In this document: piece by piece, positions 53,697 through 63,469 of the stretch
Layout: each line of letters opens with the position of its first letter
How positions within the stretch are numbered: position 1 is the first letter of the stretch
Assembly (NCBI GenBank): GCA_016196065.1
Contig: JACPYL010000025.1
Span: 372,001-436,000, forward strand
From: Acidobacteriota bacterium
GTDB taxonomy: Bacteria > Acidobacteriota > Terriglobia > Terriglobales > Acidobacteriaceae
DNA: 64,000 nt
Reading direction: 5' to 3'
The notes under the pieces: generated by a model
Seen by the model: the letters and a program-made list of their open reading frames with translations, nothing else
Databases searched by the model: none
Told to the model about the DNA's origin: nothing
Position numbers and translations under genes: made by a program

Positions 53697-54776
53697 TCAG
53701 TGAGCAAATGAGAAGTTGAGACCAGTGGAGAACAAGATGTCGTTCTTCTTTGTCCCAGCCGGGACCTGGCTGACGTAGATGTCTCCGAATGTATTCTGCC
53801 AGCCGAGCCACTTGTTGATCTTCGTCACGGTCCCGAATGTAAAGGTCCCGCGATACTCTCCCGTATTGGTCAGGTCGGGATAGAAATACAGGTTCTGCGT
53901 GATCACCGTACTCTTCGACAATTTGTGTGTGAACTCGTCGCCCAACGTGAGACCGGCGAGGCTGCGCGAAACTGCGCCCACCGGCGTACCGTCGCCAAGC
54001 AGGAACGCACCGTAGCTCTCGTGGGTGTAGTTGACGCCGGCCAGCAAGTCGAGGCTGGTCTTCTCGCTCTTGATCGCATGCCAGCCGATTCCACCACCAA
54101 AGACCGAGCGCAGGTCGAGGTGCTGAAGTTCGTCATGATAAAAATCACCGTTGACGAACCCAAACACTCGCGGCGCGAAATCGCGGTCGTAACGAGCCCC
54201 GCCGCCGATCGCATTCGCAGTGGTCGATGGCGACGCGCCCTCTTTGTCGTTGGTGGCATACACCGAGGTCGAGTACAGAGACAGCTTGTCTTTGAATCCC
54301 TTCCGCGTGGCTGCGAAAGCAATATTGAGATTCTTGCTGGCGCTATTGCCGCGCGTGAGCGCGAAACCGAGATTCAGACCACCGTTCCAGCCTTCTCCGA
54401 AGCCGGGATGCAGGCTCTTTTCGTAGGCAGCCTGTTCGCCGGGACTACGCAGCGTCGTGATCGAAGCCTTCGGCGCCTCCACCGCACCGGCGGACCGGGT
54501 GGCCACCACGATGTTGTCTCCATTAGTCGTTACCGGACCGACCGCTGTTTTGTCGCCCATGAAAACGTTCAGATCACCTGCCGAGGTAATGGACTGGATC
54601 GCATCGAACTTCACGGTCACATCTCCGGCATAGTCGGTCTTGATGACCAGTTCCTTGCCGTCGGACTTGCTGATCGACCCGGTCAAACGGTCGCCATTCT
54701 TGAGCGTGACCTGATCCGCGAATGCAGATACCGCAAATAGAAAACAAAGAAAACTCACCACTATCCAGCTACGCAC
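53697..54776 (-). CDS. DUF481 outer-membrane beta-barrel protein
   Basis: The 359-aa product has a signal peptide (VVSFLCFLFAVSAFA). An N-terminal small-barrel-like domain comes next (QVTLKNGDRLTGSISKSDG). A DUF481-type salt-induced outer-membrane barrel from about residue 125 follows (GWNGGLNLGFALTRGNSASK ... ending FSTGLNFSFAH with the terminal aromatic pattern of outer-membrane proteins). GTG at 54776 is supported by GGAGGAG upstream. The function of DUF481 proteins is unknown. Confidence 0.85.
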   Translation of the reverse strand: MRSWIVVSFLCFLFAVSAFADQVTLKNGDRLTGSISKSDGKELVIKTDYAGDVTVKFDAIQSITSAGDLNVFMGDKTAVGPVTTNGDNIVVATRSAGAVEAPKASITTLRSPGEQAAYEKSLHPGFGEGWNGGLNLGFALTRGNSASKNLNIAFAATRKGFKDKLSLYSTSVYATNDKEGASPSTTANAIGGGARYDRDFAPRVFGFVNGDFYHDELQHLDLRSVFGGGIGWHAIKSEKTSLDLLAGVNYTHESYGAFLLGDGTPVGAVSRSLAGLTLGDEFTHKLSKSTVITQNLYFYPDLTNTGEYRGTFTFGTVTKINKWLGWQNTFGDIYVSQVPAGTKKNDILFSTGLNFSFAH

Positions 54777-55049
54777 AGACTCCTCCTAAGTATTGTTTCG
54801 ATATTTTGTTTCACGAAGTGGGAAAAATGAATTTACTGGAACAGCGAAACATACGAGTCATTGTTGGCAAGATCGGTTATGACTCCGGATGGCCAACTTC
54901 TAAATCTCATAAATTGTATCGCAATCCGAACACGGCGGTCGCGGCGCCAGACAGAATCTGCCTGACTGATTACTTCCGTGACCTATCGTCCGACCGCGCA
55001 GCGGACTATTTTTGCCACAGGCCGTTGTGGCGCAATGGTGGAGGTTCTC

Positions 55050-56492
55050 GTGAATCGCTGTCTCCTGGGTTGGATCGTAATCGCGCTGGCGGGTATTTCG
55101 TTCGCCGACCAGACTCCTTCAACCACGTCGACAGACGCTCTTTTTTGGTGGCAAGCAGGGGGCATTTCGGCACCCCGCATCGAGCGCCTCACGCAGCAGC
55201 ACAGCTTGTCGTGCCACGCAGCGAGTGCCTGCAGGAGCGCGGCCGACAAGACCGCGACCAGTTCCCTCGCGAATCGCGCTTCAACAAGAAAATCGACTGC
55301 CAATCCAGCCTGTAACTGTTCCAGTCCGGCCGCCGGAATTGCTGATTTAGTCCGTGCGCGGAAATACGACGTTGCGGAAAGTAAGGTCCGCTCCTTTATT
55401 CAGAACAATCCCGAGAACCCGTGGGCACAGTTTGTTCTGGGAACGATTTTGCGTCAGGAAAACCGTTTCGAGGAAGCGTTCGACGTCTTCAGCGACTCCG
55501 CCAAGCTGATGCCCGGCTTCCCGGAAACACATAACCAGCTTGCCTATCTGTTCTACCGCGACGACGATTCCGCAAACGCAATTTCTGAAGCGCGCACAGC
55601 CCTGAGCATGGATCCCGGAAACGCTGAAGCATATCGCTATCTCGGCTTGGCCCTTTATGCTGGCGGACGGTACGACGCAGCCCTGAACGCCTTTCAGCAT
55701 TCACTCGATCGCGAACCCGCCAACGCAGACGTGTATTACGACATGGGAATCACGTTGCGCGACCAGGGCGATCTGCGGCGCGCCGCGATTGCGTATCGTC
55801 ACGCGCTCAGCTTGCGTCCTGATTTCTGGGAAGCGCATAGCAACCTGGGCGTGGTCCTGCACGATATGGGAAAACTCGAGGATGCCGTCACCGAGTACCG
55901 CGCGGCCAAGCGACTGAATCCGCAGGAAGCCAGCGTCCGCAACAATCTCGGGAACACGTATTGCGATCAGAACAACTTTGACAGCGCGGTCGCAGAATTT
56001 CAGGAGCTTTCACGACAGAATCCGGAATGGGACGGCGGTCACAATTGCCTGGCCCGTGCCTACATGTCGAAACGCGATTACGCTTCTGCGATTCATGAGT
56101 TGCAGGCCGCCATCCGTGCCAATCCGACTGGAGCGGCCGAACATCGCGTTCTCGGTCAGGCCTTGCTGTTGTCTGGCAGAGACGAAGAAGCAGTCGTGAT
56201 TCTGCGCAAGGCGGTGACCCTTAACCCGGACTCCGCGCTCGCCCATCACTATCTTGGCACCGCGTTCGTGAATGTCCAGCAACTGGACGAGGCAGAAACG
56301 GAATTTCGTCAGGCCTTGCGCCTCGACCATAGCGCGCAAAACCACTATTCCCTGGCCGCCTGCCTGGTGGCCCTGAACCGCTACGAAGAAGCTCTCTCGG
56401 AGCTTGAAATCGCCTCCCACATGGACCCCGCGCAGGACCTTTACCGGGCCCGTATGCAGGAGGTCGTGAAGCTGATTACCGCCTCTAAGTAG
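55050..56492 (+). CDS. Secreted TPR protein, about nine repeats
   Basis: The 480-aa product has signal peptide CLLGWIVIALAGISFADQ and a low-complexity N-terminal part. At least nine TPR units run from about residue 105 to the end (NPWAQFVLGTILRQENRFEE; YRYLGLALYAGGRYDAALNA; VYYDMGITLRDQGDLRRAAI; HSNLGVVLHDMGKLEDAV; HHYLGTAFVNVQQLDEAE). GTG at 55050 has GGAGG 5 nt upstream and yields the signal peptide; an ATG at 55035 is less well placed. It probably acts as a periplasmic scaffold. Confidence 0.82.
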   Translation: MNRCLLGWIVIALAGISFADQTPSTTSTDALFWWQAGGISAPRIERLTQQHSLSCHAASACRSAADKTATSSLANRASTRKSTANPACNCSSPAAGIADLVRARKYDVAESKVRSFIQNNPENPWAQFVLGTILRQENRFEEAFDVFSDSAKLMPGFPETHNQLAYLFYRDDDSANAISEARTALSMDPGNAEAYRYLGLALYAGGRYDAALNAFQHSLDREPANADVYYDMGITLRDQGDLRRAAIAYRHALSLRPDFWEAHSNLGVVLHDMGKLEDAVTEYRAAKRLNPQEASVRNNLGNTYCDQNNFDSAVAEFQELSRQNPEWDGGHNCLARAYMSKRDYASAIHELQAAIRANPTGAAEHRVLGQALLLSGRDEEAVVILRKAVTLNPDSALAHHYLGTAFVNVQQLDEAETEFRQALRLDHSAQNHYSLAACLVALNRYEEALSELEIASHMDPAQDLYRARMQEVVKLITASK

Positions 56493-56622
56493 CGACCGGC
56501 CATTGTCCCAGTGGGCAGGCTCCAAATATGCACTGACGTGCGTCGCCCCCCAGCCCTAACCGCCCTAAAATGGCTGATAGCAAGGCGTTTCAGAAGCTCG
56601 GCTGTACCGCAGGGGTGCAACG

Positions 56623-57264
56623 ATGGAAACTACTGCCGCAAAACAAGCCAAGGCAAAAACCGCCACTCCAGCCGGAATCACCGCGGAACGAACTGGCAGG
56701 GAGCATCCACCGCGTGTACTCGGGGCTTCGCCAGATCCCAAGGCGGTTGGCTATGGACTACCCTGCTCCAATTGCCGGGCCTACTATCCCGCGGACATCG
56801 ACGCCTGCCCGATCTGCAAGACGGCCGAGCGAGTATCGCCGCGCGCCGTCCCACCGTTGCCGGTGGCTCCGGTCGCGGCCAGTGCGGAATCCAGCGCCCC
56901 GTTAGAAGATGAGCGCGAGAAGTTTCTGCGGGAACTGAAGTCGCAAGCTTTCGCGTCGCACACCCAGATCAACGCAGCCGCGACATTCCGTTGCGTGCTT
57001 GAACAGAATCACTCCACCGACTTTGAGCCGGCGGCCGTGTGCCACACCTGCTACGGCGAGTTGCGCCAGCAGGCGGATCGCCTGGAAGCCACGCTTCACA
57101 TGGACGTGAAAGAAGCCGCTCAGATCGTCTACGCGGCAGTGTGGGCAGACACTTCCGATCCCAGCAAGACCTACATCAACGCCGCCGCCGCATTGCTCTC
57201 GGAGCTGCGCAGGCGCGCAGGAATCGGCCTGTTGCTAGGCTCGAATCAGCCACTGTCGCATTGA
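56623..57264 (+). CDS. Zinc-ribbon protein of unknown function
   Basis: The 213-aa protein has a zinc-ribbon (PCSNCRAYYPADIDACPICK, CxxC-x11-CxxC) at about residues 47-66 and a further CxxC in AVCHTCYGEL at about 140. A disordered Pro/Ala segment lies between them, and the C-terminal part is helical. No membrane or signal segment is present. The start at 56623 is preceded by GGGGTG. The function is not recognised. Confidence 0.65.
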   Translation: METTAAKQAKAKTATPAGITAERTGREHPPRVLGASPDPKAVGYGLPCSNCRAYYPADIDACPICKTAERVSPRAVPPLPVAPVAASAESSAPLEDEREKFLRELKSQAFASHTQINAAATFRCVLEQNHSTDFEPAAVCHTCYGELRQQADRLEATLHMDVKEAAQIVYAAVWADTSDPSKTYINAAAALLSELRRRAGIGLLLGSNQPLSH

Positions 57265-57265
57265 G

Positions 57266-57369
57266 ACAGTTCTCAGTTCCCGGTTCTCAGTTCTCAGTAG
57301 AGTCAAAAGCCTCCACCGGAGATGAGGAACGGGCTTACTGAGAACTGACAACTGAGAACCGAGAACTGT
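57266..57369. repeat. Hairpin of AGTTCTC short repeats
   Basis: The left arm 57266-57299 and the complement of the right arm 57336-57369 match at 30 of 34 positions, with a 36-nt loop. The arms are built from CAGTTCTC words. It lies between convergent genes and has no trailing U-run. Confidence 0.8.
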
Positions 57370-57376
57370 TTTCTAG

Positions 57377-57871
57377 CTATTCTGCTTTGAACGCCACGTA
57401 GTTCTTGCCGGCATACAGGCGGTATCCGTCGCCGTCTTTTTCCAACTTCATCGGGACGGGGTGTTTCTGCTGATCATCGGCCTTGGTCGCGACAGAGAAC
57501 AAATCCGTAGCCGCGATATTCATGACCAGGAACTTTCCGTCTTTAAATCCAAAACCATAGGCACCCGGCTCCAGCGAACCTCCGTCAAACGTCACCTTGG
57601 TTTCGGTGATGAAGAAGCCCTGATATTTTTCCTGGATCGAGGTCGAGTATCCCGAGGTATCCACCATGCCGGCGGCGACGATATGTCCGGCGGCAGTCTT
57701 GGCGGCCACCGAGTTGCGCACTTGCACCTGTGCGCTCTGGCTGGCAAAGAAATATCCGCTCGGAACGACTTTCTTCAACGCATCGCCGGCAAGAATCTGC
57801 GCGCCAGCCTGGCTCAAGGCCAACGCCACAAAAACCATCAACCACATCCCAGTACGACGGTAGTTCAACAT
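57377..57871 (-). CDS. Small secreted protein of unknown function
   Basis: The 164-aa product has signal peptide MWLMVFVALALSQAGAQ and a beta-rich body with VPSGYFFASQSAQVQ, GSLEPGAYGFGFKDGKFLVM and YRLYAGKNYVAFKAE. No enzyme motif or family was recognised. ATG at 57871 follows GAGGAG. Confidence 0.65.
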   Translation of the reverse strand: MLNYRRTGMWLMVFVALALSQAGAQILAGDALKKVVPSGYFFASQSAQVQVRNSVAAKTAAGHIVAAGMVDTSGYSTSIQEKYQGFFITETKVTFDGGSLEPGAYGFGFKDGKFLVMNIAATDLFSVATKADDQQKHPVPMKLEKDGDGYRLYAGKNYVAFKAE

Positions 57872-58021
57872 ATAGTGCTCCTCGCTAAATTTGAATTGCT
57901 TGCCATTGAACGTGAAATAGTAAACGAAGGCGCCACGTTTTGCTGTGACGGGTTACCCGGTTTTTCCTTGCGTCCTCTGCGGACTCTCCGCGACTTCGCG
58001 GATAAGCACTTCTAGTTTTCC

Positions 58022-58732
58022 TCAATACGAAAACCGCAACTTTCCAAACGCCGACGGCACGTGAAAATTCGGCTCCGGCGTTCCGGTCGCTCGCCATGCA
58101 GCATAAAATCTTGGCTCCCGCGGTCCTTCGACGCGAAAGAAATTGACGCGCCATTCTGCCGTGGGATCGAAATGATCGGTCAGCGCCTTGATCGGAATCG
58201 CCAACTCCGCCGCCCAGGTGTGATGTTCCCAATCCAGCCACACCGATTTCTGCAGGCCGCTTTTGAGATCGCGACGCCCCTCGGGAAAAATATCCAGATC
58301 CACCCACATCCCGTTCGGACTCACTTCCAATTCGCGGTAATAGCGAGGCCGCGAGGGATCCGGCTGCAGGAATGTCTCCGCCACATCGCGATCCCAGAGC
58401 TGATCGCGACGGCCGCTCGCATCCGAGTCGTCAAACAAAAACAATTCCCGATAACGGCATTCAAAACGCAGGTAGAGCGTTTGCGACGTCCACAGCAAAC
58501 GGACTTCCGTCTGCCGTTCTGCATCCGGATTCTTTCCCTGCCAATCCGAGCAGAACGAAACGCCTTGCGCCGTTTGCCATTCTGGAGCGGGATGCCTCGC
58601 ATCGAGTGGGATGTCGCGGGTTACCCGTGTGGCCGTGATGTTATCCGCTCCCGGGGAACAATCGTTTGTATTTACTTGGCTCATAGCTAGAGAGGGCAAG
58701 AAGCAGAATAACGCGGCCATCCATATTCGCAT
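58022..58732 (-). CDS. Secreted carbohydrate-binding-family-9-like protein
   Basis: The 236-aa product has signal peptide (MAALFCFLPSLAMSQ). A CBM9/DOMON-like beta-sandwich follows (RLLWTSQTLYLRFECRYREL; WDRDVAETFLQPDPSRP; YYRELEVSPNGMWVDLDIF; WAAELAIPIKAL). Such domains bind sugars or cofactors in exported redox proteins. The frame continues upstream to 59665 but only as antisense of ada, so the start is set at ATG 58732 where the signal peptide begins. Confidence 0.8.
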   Translation of the reverse strand: MRIWMAALFCFLPSLAMSQVNTNDCSPGADNITATRVTRDIPLDARHPAPEWQTAQGVSFCSDWQGKNPDAERQTEVRLLWTSQTLYLRFECRYRELFLFDDSDASGRRDQLWDRDVAETFLQPDPSRPRYYRELEVSPNGMWVDLDIFPEGRRDLKSGLQKSVWLDWEHHTWAAELAIPIKALTDHFDPTAEWRVNFFRVEGPREPRFYAAWRATGTPEPNFHVPSAFGKLRFSY

Positions 58733-58849
58733 AAAGATCTCGTCGATCCCATGGTGATCCCAGTCCGAAGCTATCGCTGCATTCCCGATTTCGTTTTGAC
58801 CGCAACAATCGGATAGTCCGTTCCGGCCGTCCTGCCCTATGTTATCTGC

Positions 58850-59950
58850 ATGGCAACCAATGCGATACTCTCCGAGGCAGCAGTCATGAAAACGAATCCC
58901 ATCGACACCCGCCGCTGGCAAGCTGTTACCGACCGCGACTCCGCACTGGACGGCGCTTTTGTATTCGCTGTCGCGAGCACCGGAATCTTCTGCCGTCCAT
59001 CGTGCCCCTCTCGGCGACCGCGCCGCGAAAACGTAAGCTTCTTCGAGCGCCCGATGGAGGCCGAAAAGGCAGGATACCGCGCCTGCCTGCGTTGCCGTCC
59101 GAAGGCAATTGACGGGAATCCGCAGGCCGCACTGGTACGCTCCGTTTGCCGCTACATTGAGCAGAATATCGAAGACCGCCTGACCCTCGCTGGACTGGCT
59201 AAGGAATTTCGACGCAGCCCGTTCCACTTGCAGCGCACCTTCAAGTCCGTGCTCGGCGTTTCGCCCAAGGCCTACATGGACGCGGTCCGCCTGCGCCAGG
59301 TGAAGCACAACCTCCAGGCCGGGCACTCCGTCACCACGTCTCTCTATGCCGCTGGATACGGCTCCAGCAGCCGCCTTTACGAGCGCACCGCAACGCAACT
59401 CGGCATGACGCCGGAAAAATATCGCCGGGGAGCGGTTGCGGCCGTAGTGCGTTTCACGATCGCGAAATCTCCGTTGGGACCGATGCTGATCGCCGCCACT
59501 GACAAAGGTATTTGCGCGATCCAGTTCGCCGACAGCGAAGCCGAACTCCAGCAAGGCCTGATGCGCGAGTTCCCTTTCGCGACTCGCCGCCGCGATGACG
59601 AAGCCATGGCCGAGTGGCACGAAAAACTCGAGCGCCTGATTGAAGGGACGAATCAGGATGCACATCCCTCGATTCCCCTCGACATACGCGCGACGGCTTT
59701 CCAGCGCCGCGTCTGGGAAGCGCTACAACGTATCCCGCGTGGAGAAACTCGTTCCTACAGCGCCGTAGCCAAGAAGATCGGCATGCCGAAAGCCACTCGC
59801 GCCGTAGCCCGCGCCTGCGCAACCAACCCGGTTGCCGTGGCGATCCCCTGCCACCGCGTGGTCCGCGAAGACGGCGAACTCGGCGGCTATCGCTGGGGGC
59901 TTGAGCGCAAGGAGCAGTTGCTTGCGATGGAGCAAGGTGCAGGAGTCTAG
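58850..59950 (+). CDS. ada: Bifunctional Ada: methylphosphotriester and O6-methylguanine repair, transcriptional activator
   Basis: The 366-aa full-length Ada has an N-terminal zinc domain (TGIFCRPSCPSRRPRRENV and CLRCRP supplying four Cys), an AraC-type HTH (LTLAGLAKEFRRSPFHLQRTF), and a C-terminal O6-methyltransferase with active-site AVAIPCHRVVREDG. It directly demethylates DNA and switches on its regulon when its N-terminal Cys is methylated. The start is 58850, with an alternative ATG at 58886. No alkA or alkB gene is adjacent. Confidence 0.95.
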   Translation: MATNAILSEAAVMKTNPIDTRRWQAVTDRDSALDGAFVFAVASTGIFCRPSCPSRRPRRENVSFFERPMEAEKAGYRACLRCRPKAIDGNPQAALVRSVCRYIEQNIEDRLTLAGLAKEFRRSPFHLQRTFKSVLGVSPKAYMDAVRLRQVKHNLQAGHSVTTSLYAAGYGSSSRLYERTATQLGMTPEKYRRGAVAAVVRFTIAKSPLGPMLIAATDKGICAIQFADSEAELQQGLMREFPFATRRRDDEAMAEWHEKLERLIEGTNQDAHPSIPLDIRATAFQRRVWEALQRIPRGETRSYSAVAKKIGMPKATRAVARACATNPVAVAIPCHRVVREDGELGGYRWGLERKEQLLAMEQGAGV

Positions 59951-60161
59951 TCTTCAATCGCAAATCGCTTCGGGCGTCTTGCAAGGTTTCTGCGGACGCC
60001 CGCAGTTCCAACCTCTACAAATTGACTACCCGTAGTCCGCGGCGTAGCATCGGCTGGCTTGGCGTCCGCGGGCACAACTTGGACAGCCCCCGTCCGAGAA
60101 TGCTGTGTTTCCCCCCGACTGGCGTTGTCGGGCGTCATGGTCCGAAAGCCAAGGTGGAGTT

Positions 60162-61352
60162 ATGAAATCGGAGTGTTCCCAGCGTCCAGCGTGCCTGATT
60201 CTGCTTGTGGCAGCGTTCATGTTGTTGACCACAAGCGCCGGCGCGCAGACTTTCAGCGTGCTCTTCACCTTCTCCGATCTCTCCCAGGGATTTCAGCCCA
60301 TAGGGCCGGTGGCACTCGACCCGGCCGGCAACGTCTACGGGATGGCGATGCACGGCGGCGTGCCCGACAACTTCGGAACTGTATTCAAAGTGGACACCCA
60401 CGGCAATTTCACGCTGCTCCATACTTTTGCGGGCACGCCCGACGGCTGGTGGCCCGTCTGGGGACCGGTCGTCGACAAAACCGGCGCCCATATCTATGGC
60501 ACCACTCCACGCGGCGGCAGGACGAATCCAGCCTGCGGCGGGCAATGCGGAATTATTTTCAAATTGACCCAGGCGGGCAAGGAAACCATTATTTTCCGCT
60601 TCGGAAGAAAGAGCGCCCTGTTTGGATCCTTCCCTCAATTTGGCGTGATTCGAGACGCCACAGGCGCGCTCTACGGAACCGCGACACTCGGTGGGCCGGC
60701 TGACCACGGAACAGCATTTCGCCTTGCCAAAGGGGTTTACACCGTGCTGCACACGTTTCCAACCGGGCAAGGGGATGGCGAGTATCCTCAGGGACCTCTT
60801 CTTCGGGACGCGGCCGGCAACCTGTATGGCACGACCGGCTTTGGCGGGGCATTGGGCCACGGAACCGTGTTCAAGATCGATCCGGCAGCGAACGAAACCG
60901 TCCTCTACAACTTCACCGGTGGCACCGATGGCGATCAACCCTGGAACAATTTAATCCGGGACGCCGCCGGCAATCTGTACGGAACCACGTTCTCCAGTCT
61001 GTTTCCCGGCAACCCTGGAGTCATCTTCAAGCTGGACACGAATGGCAAAGAGACTGTGCTTTACACTTTCGCTGGCGGCGCAGACGGCGCCCGTGCAGGC
61101 GGCATGGTGATGGACGCGGCCGGGAGTCTCTATGGAACCACTGGTTTTCTCGACACCGGAGGCACGCTCTTCAAGCTCGATCCGTCGGGGCACAAAACGG
61201 TGCTCCACACCTTCACTGGTGGCGCAGACGGTGCTGGTCCCGGACCACTCATCCAGGATGCCGCCGGCAACATCTATGGTGCTGCATCCGGCGGCGGGGA
61301 CTTGAACTGCAATCCTGCAGGCTGCGGAGTCATTTTCAAATTCACGCCTTGA
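60162..61352 (+). CDS. Secreted GloVer-repeat (choice-of-anchor tandem repeat) protein
   Basis: The 396-aa product has signal peptide (LILLVAAFMLLTTSAGAQ). About eight tandem repeats of roughly 40 residues with the core DAAGNLYGTT...GTVFKLDPxGxETVLYxF follow. Such Gloeobacter/Verrucomicrobia-type repeats are typical of Acidobacteria and form beta-propeller-like surface proteins of unknown role. ATG at 60162 is preceded by GGTGGAG. Confidence 0.85.
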   Translation: MKSECSQRPACLILLVAAFMLLTTSAGAQTFSVLFTFSDLSQGFQPIGPVALDPAGNVYGMAMHGGVPDNFGTVFKVDTHGNFTLLHTFAGTPDGWWPVWGPVVDKTGAHIYGTTPRGGRTNPACGGQCGIIFKLTQAGKETIIFRFGRKSALFGSFPQFGVIRDATGALYGTATLGGPADHGTAFRLAKGVYTVLHTFPTGQGDGEYPQGPLLRDAAGNLYGTTGFGGALGHGTVFKIDPAANETVLYNFTGGTDGDQPWNNLIRDAAGNLYGTTFSSLFPGNPGVIFKLDTNGKETVLYTFAGGADGARAGGMVMDAAGSLYGTTGFLDTGGTLFKLDPSGHKTVLHTFTGGADGAGPGPLIQDAAGNIYGAASGGGDLNCNPAGCGVIFKFTP

Positions 61353-61379
61353 TCGTCAGACACCGCGGTGCGCCGTGGC

Positions 61380-62132
61380 CTAGCGGGCTATTTGTTGCAC
61401 CCAACCCGCAAACGAGTGCCAGGCGGCGGTCTGCCCAATCAGGAATCTCGCCTGCGACATAAATACCAGGAACGCGCCCGCCCATAGCGTCGCGCGATGG
61501 ACTCTGCGGGTCGACCACAAATCATAGGCCACCAAGGCCAACAGGAAGAGATAGGAAAACCGTGTCGCCACGGCCGCATGCTTGTAGACCATGGAGAAGG
61601 GCCAGCGAGCGATGGCGGCCACCAATAGCTCAATCGTTGCAATCAAGATGAGCCGCTTGTGCGCCGGGGGATTCGATCGATTGCGATACGCGAACACCAT
61701 CAGCGTGCCGAACATCAGAATCGCTGACATCGGAATGACATAGAAGAATTTCACGTCTCTGCCCGGCGGCCCAGCTTCCCGGACAAGCGAATCAGTAGCC
61801 GCCATCACTCCCAGGATCACCATCGCGCACGCAAGGATGAACCCCGCGATCCCGAGACGGCGATGAATGTCCACTCTGCCCGCTGCAACAAGCGACGTCT
61901 GGGTGATGAGCAAGAGTATCCAACTGGAAAATGCGATCGCATGGAAGTGAATAATCAGGCTAGGTAGAGGCGCACGAACCAATCCCGCAAGATAGTAGGT
62001 GTGCGCAAAACCAACAAACACCGTAACCAGAATGAGCGCGGCCATTGTCGAAAAAAAGACGTGATCGAAACGCCGTCCGGGCAGGCTGGACGAGGTCTTT
62101 ACCGGATTTCCAGGTACCGTGGCTGTCGCCAT
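61380..62132 (-). CDS. Seven-helix membrane protein of unknown function
   Basis: The 250-aa protein has about seven hydrophobic helices; paired histidines in IIHFHAIAFSSWI and RVDIHRRLGIAGFI could bind heme or metal. ATG at 62132 has GGAGG 4 nt upstream; another ATG directly before it is too close to that site. No family was recognised. It is 35 bp upstream of the SDR stop but read on the same strand, a possible operon. Confidence 0.7.
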   Translation of the reverse strand: MATATVPGNPVKTSSSLPGRRFDHVFFSTMAALILVTVFVGFAHTYYLAGLVRAPLPSLIIHFHAIAFSSWILLLITQTSLVAAGRVDIHRRLGIAGFILACAMVILGVMAATDSLVREAGPPGRDVKFFYVIPMSAILMFGTLMVFAYRNRSNPPAHKRLILIATIELLVAAIARWPFSMVYKHAAVATRFSYLFLLALVAYDLWSTRRVHRATLWAGAFLVFMSQARFLIGQTAAWHSFAGWVQQIAR

Positions 62133-62167
62133 CATTCCTCCGGAGATCTAACCGATTAAAGCTGATT

Positions 62168-62944
62168 CTACGCAGGCGAGTTCGGTCCCGCCAGAAATCC
62201 ACCGTCGAGAATCAGGGATTGCCCAGTCATGAACGAAGCCTTGTCTGAGCACATCCAGACGACCGCTTCCGCGATTTCCATCGGAGTTCCAAAGCGGCCG
62301 ATGGGATGAAGTCCGAGGGCATACTTCTTCATTTCTGGCGCGCCGAAGATGCGTTCTCCCATCGGCGTTTCAATCACTGCCGGGCACACTGCGTTGATTC
62401 GTATTCCGCTGCGAGCGGTTTCCAGCGCGGCGGACTTGGTCAGGCCGATCACGCCGTGCTTGCTCGCGCAATACGTGGCCGCTCCCGCGGAACCGATCCA
62501 TCCCGCGACTGACGCCATGTTGCATATCGCTCCGCCGCTTCCCTGTTTGAGCATCTGGCGGATCTGGTACTTCAGGCATAGCCACACGCCCTTGAGGTTA
62601 ATGTTGATGGTGCTGTCCCAGGCTTCTTCGCTCTGATCGACGATCGGAGTCCATGCGCCCTCGACCCCGGCGTTGTTGAACGCGATATCCAGGCGGCCAA
62701 ACTTCTCCACCGTTTTCTGGACGAGCACCTGCACGTCGGCAGTCTTTGACACGTCCGTCTTTACGAACAGGCCGTCGCCGCCCTCGGCACCGACCAGGTC
62801 CATGGTTTCCTTGCCCTCCACTTCCCGGCGGCCGGCAACCACCACCTTGGCGCCCTCCTTAGCGAAAAGAATGGCGGCGTCGCGGCCAATCCCTGAAGTC
62901 CCGCCAGTAACAATTGCAACTTTGCCGTTTAGATCCTTTGCCAT
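62168..62944 (-). CDS. SDR-family oxidoreductase (glucose/3-oxoacyl-type)
   Basis: The 258-aa classical SDR has cofactor loop TGGTSGIG near residue 14, NNAGVEG, catalytic NMASVAGW and YCASK, and C-terminal MTGQSLILDGGF. All catalytic residues are present. ATG at 62944 has AGGAGA upstream. It lies next to an HxlR regulator on the same strand, which may control it. Confidence 0.92.
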   Translation of the reverse strand: MAKDLNGKVAIVTGGTSGIGRDAAILFAKEGAKVVVAGRREVEGKETMDLVGAEGGDGLFVKTDVSKTADVQVLVQKTVEKFGRLDIAFNNAGVEGAWTPIVDQSEEAWDSTININLKGVWLCLKYQIRQMLKQGSGGAICNMASVAGWIGSAGAATYCASKHGVIGLTKSAALETARSGIRINAVCPAVIETPMGERIFGAPEMKKYALGLHPIGRFGTPMEIAEAVVWMCSDKASFMTGQSLILDGGFLAGPNSPA

Positions 62945-63039
62945 GAACTCTCCTTGAAGTGAGACCACCGTCGAAGCGGACAAATGAAAGTGTGAGGGGG
63001 GATTGTAAACCACACGGCAGAACGTACGAAACGGGCCCT

Positions 63040-63390
63040 CTACGGACAGAGCTGCCGCCCTTGCAGCCGCTGGGCGACGCCAACAACATTCGTGAGCGCG
63101 GCGCACAGTTCCAGTCCGACGGGAGTCAGCGAATACCAGACGGTCGGCGGGGATGTTCGCCGTGTGATCCGCTCGATCACTCCATTCTGTTCGAGCTTGC
63201 GAAGCCGGGTCGTGAGCATCTTCGCCGAGACTCGGCCGATGTCGGTCTGCAATTCCGTGAAGCAGCGTTCCCCTTCCCGCAGATACCAGATCACATGGGC
63301 GGTCCATGTCCCCGCGAGCAGACGCATACATTGACTCAAGGGGCACTCCGCGGGCGGTGGCAGCACTTTGCTTTTCCGTCTCTTCACCAT
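63040..63390 (-). CDS. HxlR-family winged-helix regulator
   Basis: The 116-aa product has the HxlR signature: CPLSQCMRLLAGTWTAHVIWYL with the conserved N-terminal cysteine, then CFTELQTDIGRVSAKMLTTRLR and the wing RRTSPPTVWYSLTPVG. HxlR proteins respond to electrophiles or formaldehyde through that cysteine. ATG at 63390 is used. It is divergent from the SDR at 63470 and upstream of the SDR at 62944. Confidence 0.9.
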   Translation of the reverse strand: MVKRRKSKVLPPPAECPLSQCMRLLAGTWTAHVIWYLREGERCFTELQTDIGRVSAKMLTTRLRKLEQNGVIERITRRTSPPTVWYSLTPVGLELCAALTNVVGVAQRLQGRQLCP

Positions 63391-63469
63391 TGGCAACGCC
63401 TTTCCAAATGGTAACCCGATTCTGCACAGCAGGCGAATCCTGGCTCCGGCCCGTTCCATCTATGTAGGC

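Noticed and set aside
58733-59665. Upstream in-frame extension of the CBM9-like gene
   Set aside because: It is antisense to ada and the signal peptide begins only at 58732.
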